Of a stretch of DNA of 9,253 bases, positions 5,138 through 9,253 are shown in pieces (the stretch's first letter is position 1; each line of letters starts with the position of its first letter). A program made the position numbers and the translations under genes. Origin of the DNA: Actinomycetes bacterium (GTDB lineage: Bacteria > Actinomycetota > CADDZG01 > JAHWKV01); contig JAJCYF010000023.1 of the NCBI GenBank assembly GCA_029263035.1, positions 1 to 9,253 of the forward strand, given 5' to 3'. The notes under the pieces were generated by a model, which saw only the letters and a program-made list of their open reading frames with translations, was not told where the DNA came from and did no database searches.

Positions 5138-6532
5138 CTATCCCGTCGAGGAGCTCAGCCAGTTGAACCGGGTGACGGGCCAGATAAGTGCGAAAGCCCT
5201 TCCGACAATGGTGTCGGTTTCCACCGGACCGAATCCTCTTGAGTCGTGGGACTGGAACCGGTTGTCGCCCATCACAAACACGGTACCCTCCGGCACCTCG
5301 GTGGGCGGAAAATCGGGCATGGGCAGGAAGTCCTTGCGGTATGGCTCATCGATCTGCTCCCCGTCAACGAACACCGAACCGATCTTGACCTCGATGGTCT
5401 GACCTTCCACGGCGATAACCCGCTTGATGAGGTCCTGGACGGAGGAGCGGAGCCCAAGGCCCTGAGCCACCTCGTTCATCAACCTGCCGAGGGGGCCGCT
5501 GGTGGCCTCGTCGGCGGCGTTTCTGTCGGGCGACGTGAACACGATGATATCGCCGGGCTCCGGCTCACCAAAGTTGTAGGCGAGCTTGTTGACCAGTACC
5601 CGGTCGTCCACCACCAGCGTGTCCTCCATGGACTCCGACGGAATGAAGAATGCCTGGACCACGTAGTTGGTCAGCAGCACGGCGGTAAGGATGGCAACCA
5701 GGGCCAGAATCAGAATCTCCCTGAACCATTGACCGAGGGTCTGGTGCTGCTGCCTTTCATGGCTTGTCACCCGCCGGCCGTCCTTTTCGGATCCCTTGGT
5801 GGCCTTCTTCTTTCCCTTCTTCAGCTTCACCTTGCTGGTGGTCAGCTTGTCCAGGTCGGACATTCCGCCGTTGCGGGAGAAGCGTTTACGGGCCGGTTCG
5901 GGGTCGTCCTTGAGAAAGGGGTCCCAGGCTTCGCCGCTGCCCTGGATGGCGGACCTGACCTTGGTCCCCTCAAAAGCGTCCACCAGAGTGGAACCGGACT
6001 CCGGATTGGGTTCGCCGGCAGAACCGGCAGGGCGGAGGGACTCGGCCGGGGCGGGCGACGCCTTGATCGGGACCGGATCGGAGTGGGGCCGGGGGTCGGA
6101 GTGGGGCCGGGGGTCGGAATAGGGCTCAGGGTCGGAGTGGGGCCGGGGGTCGGAATAGGGCTCATGGCCGGCTGACCTGCCGGCGACCAGGGAGTCGTAC
6201 TGATCCTCGGTCGTGCGCGCCGGGGACGGTTGCCCGAAGGATTCCGGCGCAAAAAGGTCGTCGATGCCCGGCCTGACCGGATCCGGTTCGACCGGTTGGG
6301 CGGAGGGCGGCTCGGTTGCGGTGTCGTTTACCACACGAGCCGCGGGCGCCGGTTTCGGCGGAGCTTCGGTTGCCCTGACGTGCGAACTATGGGGGGGCGG
6401 CTCCACCGCCTCCTTCTTGCGAGAAAGCTTGAACTCGCCGTTATCCGAACGGCCGAAAGGGTTCTTGTCTCCGGACCGTCCGAAGCCGGAGCGCTTCGGA
6501 GCGCGGTATTTGGGAACGTACTTTTCAGGCAC
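5138..6532 (-). CDS. lepB: Signal peptidase I with a long disordered cytoplasmic N-terminus
   Basis: The 464-residue product is about twice the usual length. The C-terminal 195 residues are a complete S26 type I signal peptidase: membrane helix at about 272-290, nucleophile Ser301 in FIPSESMEDTL, general base Lys370 in LIKRVIAVEG, and box E around MGDN (421-424) and HDSRGFGPV (429-437). It cleaves signal peptides of exported proteins on the outer membrane face. The first 270 residues are rich in Pro, Ser, Asp, Arg and Lys, look disordered and should stay in the cytoplasm. They contain hexapeptide repeats S-D-P-x-P-H/Y at 127-156 and a Lys-rich stretch at 234-246 just before the helix. GTG at 6532 has AGGA 7 bases upstream. 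The catalytic part is clearly homologous to the lepB directly upstream, which points to tandem duplication. A start at Met224 would remove most of the extension but has less support. Confidence 0.93.
   Translation of the reverse strand: MPEKYVPKYRAPKRSGFGRSGDKNPFGRSDNGEFKLSRKKEAVEPPPHSSHVRATEAPPKPAPAARVVNDTATEPPSAQPVEPDPVRPGIDDLFAPESFGQPSPARTTEDQYDSLVAGRSAGHEPYSDPRPHSDPEPYSDPRPHSDPRPHSDPVPIKASPAPAESLRPAGSAGEPNPESGSTLVDAFEGTKVRSAIQGSGEAWDPFLKDDPEPARKRFSRNGGMSDLDKLTTSKVKLKKGKKKATKGSEKDGRRVTSHERQQHQTLGQWFREILILALVAILTAVLLTNYVVQAFFIPSESMEDTLVVDDRVLVNKLAYNFGEPEPGDIIVFTSPDRNAADEATSGPLGRLMNEVAQGLGLRSSVQDLIKRVIAVEGQTIEVKIGSVFVDGEQIDEPYRKDFLPMPDFPPTEVPEGTVFVMGDNRFQSHDSRGFGPVETDTIVGRAFALIWPVTRFNWLSSSTG
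6065..6166 (-). repeat. 18-bp tandem repeat encoding hexapeptides SDPRPH/SDPEPY
   Basis: Five consecutive 18-base units lie in frame in the signal peptidase gene: 6137-6154 (SDPRPH), 6119-6136 (SDPEPY), 6101-6118 (SDPRPH), 6083-6100 (SDPRPH) and 6065-6082 (SDPVPI, degenerate). A partial unit (HEPY) occupies 6155-6166. The three SDPRPH units are identical or nearly so at DNA level, which indicates recent expansion by slippage or unequal exchange. Confidence 0.9.
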
Positions 6533-6570
6533 GGTCTAGTCCTGCTCCACCCTGATCGTGCGGGACGGGA

Positions 6571-7224
6571 TCAGCTGGACCCAAGCCAGCGGAATCGGTT
6601 CAGAGGCCAGATGAGAACAAAAGCTTTGCCGATGATGGTCGACGTGGGGATGGGGCCGAACACCCGCGAATCCTCCGAGTTGCTCCGATTGTCACCCATC
6701 ACAAACACTTTATCTTGCCCCACCGTCGTAGGGCCATAGTCCGGCATGGGATTCATGTCCTTGCGATACGGCTCGTCGAGCTTTTCACCGTCGACATGAA
6801 CCGCTCCCTCCTTGACCTCAACAGTCTGCCCTTCGGTAGCGATCACCCGCTTGATGAAGTCCTGCTCGGAGGACTGCAGGCCGAGGCCTTCCATGATGTT
6901 GTCGACCAGCGCCTGGAAAGCTCCCTTTTCCGGCTCGGGGATCCGCTCGGTGAGCGGGGACTCGAACACCACGACGTTGGGGTACTTGGGCTCGGAGATG
7001 CGGTAGGTGAATTTCGACACCAGGACCCGGTCGTTGATTCTGAGGGTGTCCTCCATCGAGCCGGAGGGAATGAAGAACGCCTGAACCACAAACGCCTTGA
7101 CCAGGATGGCAATGCCGAGCGCCACCACAACCAGCACGGGCAGCTCCTTGAAGAACTGCCCTACTGTCTGTTTTTCCTTTGTCGAAGTTTCGGTTTGTCG
7201 CTCGGATCCAGACCTGGTCTGCAT
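6571..7224 (-). CDS. lepB: Signal peptidase I
   Basis: The 217-residue product is a normal-length type I signal peptidase. It has a short charged N-terminus, one membrane helix at about 29-45, then FIPSGSMEDTL with nucleophile Ser56, DRVLVSKF at 65-72, general base Lys125 in FIKRVIATEG, and box E with MGDNRSNSEDSR at 176-187. It removes signal peptides from Sec- and Tat-exported proteins at the outer face of the membrane. ATG at 7224 lies 4 bases after the rplS stop without a clear ribosome binding site, so translational coupling to rplS is likely; lepB after rplS is the standard actinobacterial order. The downstream neighbour is a longer paralogue sharing matched segments throughout, such as VVQAFFIPS, DEPYRKD and VFVMGDNR. 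Both copies keep the Ser/Lys dyad. Confidence 0.96.
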   Translation of the reverse strand: MQTRSGSERQTETSTKEKQTVGQFFKELPVLVVVALGIAILVKAFVVQAFFIPSGSMEDTLRINDRVLVSKFTYRISEPKYPNVVVFESPLTERIPEPEKGAFQALVDNIMEGLGLQSSEQDFIKRVIATEGQTVEVKEGAVHVDGEKLDEPYRKDMNPMPDYGPTTVGQDKVFVMGDNRSNSEDSRVFGPIPTSTIIGKAFVLIWPLNRFRWLGSS

Positions 7225-7228
7225 CAGG

Positions 7229-7573
7229 TCAGAACCGCTTTTCTTTTACCTTGGCCGCACGGCCCACTCGGGAGCGCAGGTAGTAGAGCTTCGCCCGGCG
7301 GACGTCACCGCGGGTGACGACGTCTATATTCGCAAGAATGGGCGAGTTGACCGGAAAGGTGCGCTCGACGCCGACGTTGAAGGAAATCTTTCGAACGGTG
7401 AAGGTCTCGCGGACTCCTGATCCCTGGCGCCGAATGACGATGCCCTGGAAGATCTGGATCCTTTCCCGCGTCCCCTCAACTACTCGAACATGGACTTTGA
7501 CCGTGTCTCCGGGGCGGAAATCAGGTAGATCCTCCCTCAAGACGGGGCGCAGCAAAACGTCCGTCCTTGTCAT
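7229..7573 (-). CDS. rplS: 50S ribosomal protein bL19
   Basis: The 114-residue product is full length for bL19. Typical segments are FRPGDTVKVHVRVVEG at 19-34, RIQIFQGIVIRRQGSG at 38-53, ETFTVRKISFNVGVERTFP at 56-74 and RRAKLYYLRSRVGRAAKVKE near the end. bL19 sits near the 30S-50S interface of the large subunit. ATG at 7573 is supported by AGGGG 7 bases upstream. It follows trmD after a 106-base gap that may hold a structured leader, and lepB follows after 4 bases. Confidence 0.98.
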   Translation of the reverse strand: MTRTDVLLRPVLREDLPDFRPGDTVKVHVRVVEGTRERIQIFQGIVIRRQGSGVRETFTVRKISFNVGVERTFPVNSPILANIDVVTRGDVRRAKLYYLRSRVGRAAKVKEKRF

Positions 7574-7679
7574 GTGTTCACCCCTTTGGATCGGGTCATA
7601 AAGCCTGTAGAGACTTTCGAAAGTGGAACGCAGAATGTGCGCTTCTACTGATGATAGCCGAAGCGGTACGGGATCGTCC
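7574..7679 (-). promoter_or_regulatory. trmD-rplS gap: candidate structured leader of rplS
   Basis: In transcript sense, GUAGA (7648-7644) can pair with UCUAC (7611-7607) and enclose two hairpins: CGCA/UGCG with a 5-base loop (7641-7629), and ACUU/AAGU with loop UCGA (7624-7613), a perfect 12-bp palindrome in DNA. The linkers are only 2, 4 and 1 bases, so the whole forms a compact three-way junction. Further on, ACCC (7596-7593) can pair with GGGU (7583-7580), covering the rplS ribosome binding site. A TATCAT hexamer at 7651-7656 could be a -10 box, but has no -35 partner and would start transcription inside the closing stem. Autogenous L19 leaders are known from Firmicutes. The fold here is read by eye from short stems. 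Confidence 0.35.
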
Positions 7680-8405
7680 CTACTCCTGCTGCCGCCAGGT
7701 CTCGACCGCCTGCCGCTCGGCGTCGGTCAGCGGCGCGCTGTCGAGCAGGCCGGGTCTTCTTTCGAGGGTGCGCCTCAGTGCCTGCTCACGCCGCCAGGCG
7801 ACCACATTGGCGTGGTGGCCGGAAACCAGGATATCCGGGACCTTCAGCCCCCGATAATCGGCCGGCCGGGTGAACTGGGGATACTCCAGCAGGCCGTCGG
7901 CAAATGACTCCTCCCCCAGTGACCGGGCGTTGCCCATGACGCCGGGAAGCAGCCGCGAGACTGCATCGAGAAGGACCAGAGCCGCCATCTCCCCTCCGGA
8001 CAGGACGTACTCCCCTATCGAGATCTCCTCGGCGTCCAGTACCCGGTGGATGCGGTCGTCCATGCCCTCGTAGCGGCCGCAGACCAGAACCAGCTGATCG
8101 TGTGAGGCCAGGTCGGCAGCCAGGGCCTGGGTGAGCGGCCTTCCCGCCGCAGACATCAGCAGAACCCGTCCCCCCGGCTTTTGCACCGACTCCACGGCTT
8201 CCACCACCGGACCGGGCGCCATCACCATCCCCGGGCCGCCGCCGAACGGCGCGTCGTCCACCTTGCGATGCGGCTCGGGGGCCCAGTCGCGCAGGTCGTG
8301 GACGCCGACCTGCAGAATCCCCGCCTCGATTGCCTTGCCCAGCAAACTGATCCTCAGCGGAGACTCAAACGCCTCCGGGAAGATCGTAAGAACGTCGAAC
8401 CTCAA
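7680..8405 (-). CDS. trmD: tRNA (guanine-37-N1)-methyltransferase TrmD
   Basis: The 241-residue product is a SPOUT-class, deep-knot methyltransferase that uses S-adenosylmethionine to make m1G37 in tRNAs and so prevents +1 frameshifting. Motifs: MRFDVLTIFPE at the start, KVDDAPFGGGPGMVM at 48-62, the knot segments LVCGRYEGMDDRI at 107-119 and ISIGEYVLSGGE at 128-139, LLPGVMGN at 152-159, and LLEYPQFTRPADYRG at 172-186. Arg151 corresponds to Arg154 of the E. coli/H. influenzae enzyme. The position of catalytic Asp169 is Glu166 here (EESF instead of EDSF). The start is TTG at 8405, overlapping the rimM stop as TTGA, with GGAGGGG 5 bases upstream. rimM-trmD-rplS is a conserved order. Confidence 0.97.
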   Translation of the reverse strand: MRFDVLTIFPEAFESPLRISLLGKAIEAGILQVGVHDLRDWAPEPHRKVDDAPFGGGPGMVMAPGPVVEAVESVQKPGGRVLLMSAAGRPLTQALAADLASHDQLVLVCGRYEGMDDRIHRVLDAEEISIGEYVLSGGEMAALVLLDAVSRLLPGVMGNARSLGEESFADGLLEYPQFTRPADYRGLKVPDILVSGHHANVVAWRREQALRRTLERRPGLLDSAPLTDAERQAVETWRQQE

Positions 8406-8932
8406 AACAGCCCCTCCGGGGGGTCGATCACCACTTTGCCGGCATCCAGGTCAACCGAGACCACCAACTCCCTGGCCGCCGGGAACAGAACCTCTCCCGA
8501 CGGGGTCTGGATGGACCAGAGGTCCTGCGCCGGCCGGCTGAAGACCTCCGACACCTTTCCAAGCAGGCTCCCGTCGGCGTGGACCACGTCCAGCCCGATC
8601 ACCTCGTGCTCCCAGAAGGCGTCCTCGTCGTCCAGGTCGTCCACCTCGGAGGCGTCGACAAACAGCAGCCATTCCCGCAGCTGCTCGGCGTCGTCCAGGC
8701 TGTGGTAACCGTCGAAAAAGACCAGCAGGGCACCCTTGTGGTCGCGGGAGGAGACGATGGGCACCGGCCGTGCCGACTCCAGGTCGGGACCGAGCAACAG
8801 CTCGGCACCGGCCGCAAATCGGGAGGGGTTGTCGCTCAGCACCCGGATCAGTACCTCGCCGCGCAGCCCGTGGGGCTTGACCACCCGGCCGACCAGGAGA
8901 AACTCGGACTCTTCTGCTTCCTCGGAAGCCAC
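8402..8932 (-). CDS. rimM: Ribosome maturation factor RimM
   Basis: The 176-residue product has the two RimM domains. The N-terminal barrel begins with LLVGRVVKPHGLRGEVLIR at 12-30. The PRC barrel at about 105-176 carries FWEHEVIGLDVV, DGSLLGKVSEVF, AQDLWSIQTPSGEVLFPAA and the closing VVIDPPEGLF. RimM binds uS19 and assists assembly of the 30S head. GTG at 8932 lies 4 bases after the KH-gene stop without a clear ribosome binding site, so it is probably translated by coupling. The stop overlaps the trmD start. An acidic linker at 93-104 (SEVDDLDDED and neighbours) joins the two domains. Confidence 0.96.
   Translation of the reverse strand: MASEEAEESEFLLVGRVVKPHGLRGEVLIRVLSDNPSRFAAGAELLLGPDLESARPVPIVSSRDHKGALLVFFDGYHSLDDAEQLREWLLFVDASEVDDLDDEDAFWEHEVIGLDVVHADGSLLGKVSEVFSRPAQDLWSIQTPSGEVLFPAARELVVSVDLDAGKVVIDPPEGLF
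8411..8417 (-). promoter_or_regulatory. Ribosome binding site that decides the trmD TTG start
   Basis: GGAGGGG on the minus strand lies inside the end of rimM, 5 bases before TTG at 8405. It fixes the non-ATG start of trmD. The resulting N-terminus MRFDVLTIFP agrees with the family. Confidence 0.75.
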
Positions 8933-8936
8933 TCAG

Positions 8937-9173
8937 CTAGTCGATGATTTCGACGACGGCGTTGCGGTCTTCCCTCAGCGCAGCCGCCTTGACCACCGCG
9001 CGGATGGAGCGCGCGATTCGCCCGTTCCGTCCGATGACCTTCCCGACGTCATCGGGATGCACAAAAAGGTCGTACATGATCGTACGACCTGATACCTCTT
9101 CTTCTATCCGCACATCGTTTGGGTTTGAAACCAGATATGAAACGACGAACTCGAGCGTTTCACGCGAGCTCAT
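8937..9173 (-). CDS. khpA: KH domain RNA-binding protein (KhpA type)
   Basis: The 78-residue product is a single KH domain. The RNA-binding GxxG loop is GRNG at 48-51 within VGKVIGRNGRIARSIRAVV. It opens with helix LEFVVSYLVSNPNDVRI and ends with the strand NAVVEIID. KhpA proteins bind many RNAs, often together with KhpB/Jag, and affect cell division and ribosome-related functions in Gram-positive bacteria. Location between rpsP and rimM is the standard position in Actinomycetota and Firmicutes. ATG at 9173 overlaps the rpsP stop as ATGA, which indicates translational coupling. Confidence 0.95.
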   Translation of the reverse strand: MSSRETLEFVVSYLVSNPNDVRIEEEVSGRTIMYDLFVHPDDVGKVIGRNGRIARSIRAVVKAAALREDRNAVVEIID

Positions 9174-9253
9174 TTTGCGGAAGAAGCGGAGAGGGTCTTG
9201 CCTTTCTCATCGAGAGCGCCTGAGATCTTGAGGAGCTTGGTCACGGCGTCGGA
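9170..9253 (-). CDS. rpsP: 30S ribosomal protein bS16, C-terminal end (5' part beyond the window)
   Basis: Reading the minus strand from the right edge gives 27 codons and a TGA. The sequence SDAVTKLLKISGALDEKGKT matches the C-terminal helix of bS16 (usual form PSDxVxxLLKISG-W). A short Ser/Ala/Lys tail (LSASSAK) follows. The frame ends in an ATGA overlap with the KH gene, as expected for rpsP at this locus. Only the end of the gene is visible, but motif and context agree. Confidence 0.88.
   Translation of the reverse strand, partial: SDAVTKLLKISGALDEKGKTLSASSAK

Noticed and set aside
6065..6166. Short repeats considered as a CRISPR array or intergenic repeat
   Set aside because: The units are directly adjacent without spacers and preserve a hexapeptide in frame, so they are a coding tandem repeat.
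5246..6175. Open reading frame of 309 codons on the plus strand opposite the long signal peptidase
   Set aside because: Its Gly/Val repeat is just the 18-bp repeat read in reverse; no domain and no plausible ribosome binding site.
7651..7679. Promoter for rplS with TATCAT as the -10 box
   Set aside because: No -35-like hexamer at 16-18 bases, and initiation would fall inside the proposed closing stem. It is only mentioned as a possibility in the leader entry.

Overview
The window is 9.25 kb of high-GC DNA in which every supported gene lies on the minus strand. The order of transcription therefore runs from the right end to the left: rpsP (3' end only), a KH-domain gene (khpA type), rimM, trmD, rplS, lepB, a second and much longer lepB, rnhB, a family 2 glycosyltransferase, a DUF2469 gene, yraN, a membrane-anchored beta-propeller protein of unknown function, yifB, and the 5' part of dprA, cut by the left edge. 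This is the conserved actinobacterial cluster known in outline from Mycobacterium (rpsP-KH-rimM-trmD-rplS-lepB-rnhB-DUF2469-yraN-yifB-dprA). The DUF2469 family is essentially confined to Actinomycetota, so I place the source there with good confidence. The class cannot be decided from the sequence. Several departures from the common layout suggest a lineage away from the well-studied genera.

Right part (7229-9253): genes for ribosome production. bS16 and KhpA overlap by ATGA, RimM follows after 4 bases, TrmD overlaps RimM by TTGA with a good ribosome binding site, and bL19 comes after a 106-base gap. That gap can fold into a compact three-way junction next to the rplS ribosome binding site and is the best candidate for an undescribed regulatory RNA here.

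Middle part (3187-7224): two adjacent type I signal peptidases, clearly paralogues. The second carries about 270 extra cytoplasmic residues, including a hexapeptide repeat encoded by an 18-bp tandem repeat. RNase HII follows, with an unusual Leu in place of the Arg of its GRG motif. A DPM/DPG-synthase-like glycosyltransferase then starts by a TTGA overlap with rnhB, and DUF2469 has a strong ribosome binding site of its own.

Left part (1-3169): YraN nuclease-fold protein, the Asp-box propeller protein, YifB (possibly on a leaderless transcript) and DprA. YraN, YifB and DprA are commonly neighbours and are linked to DNA processing and competence.

No tRNA or rRNA, CRISPR array, insertion sequence, phage gene or toxin-antitoxin pair was seen. 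The window is mainly core genome, with a few lineage-specific insertions and sequence deviations that deserve checking. I do not see a wholly new multi-gene system.
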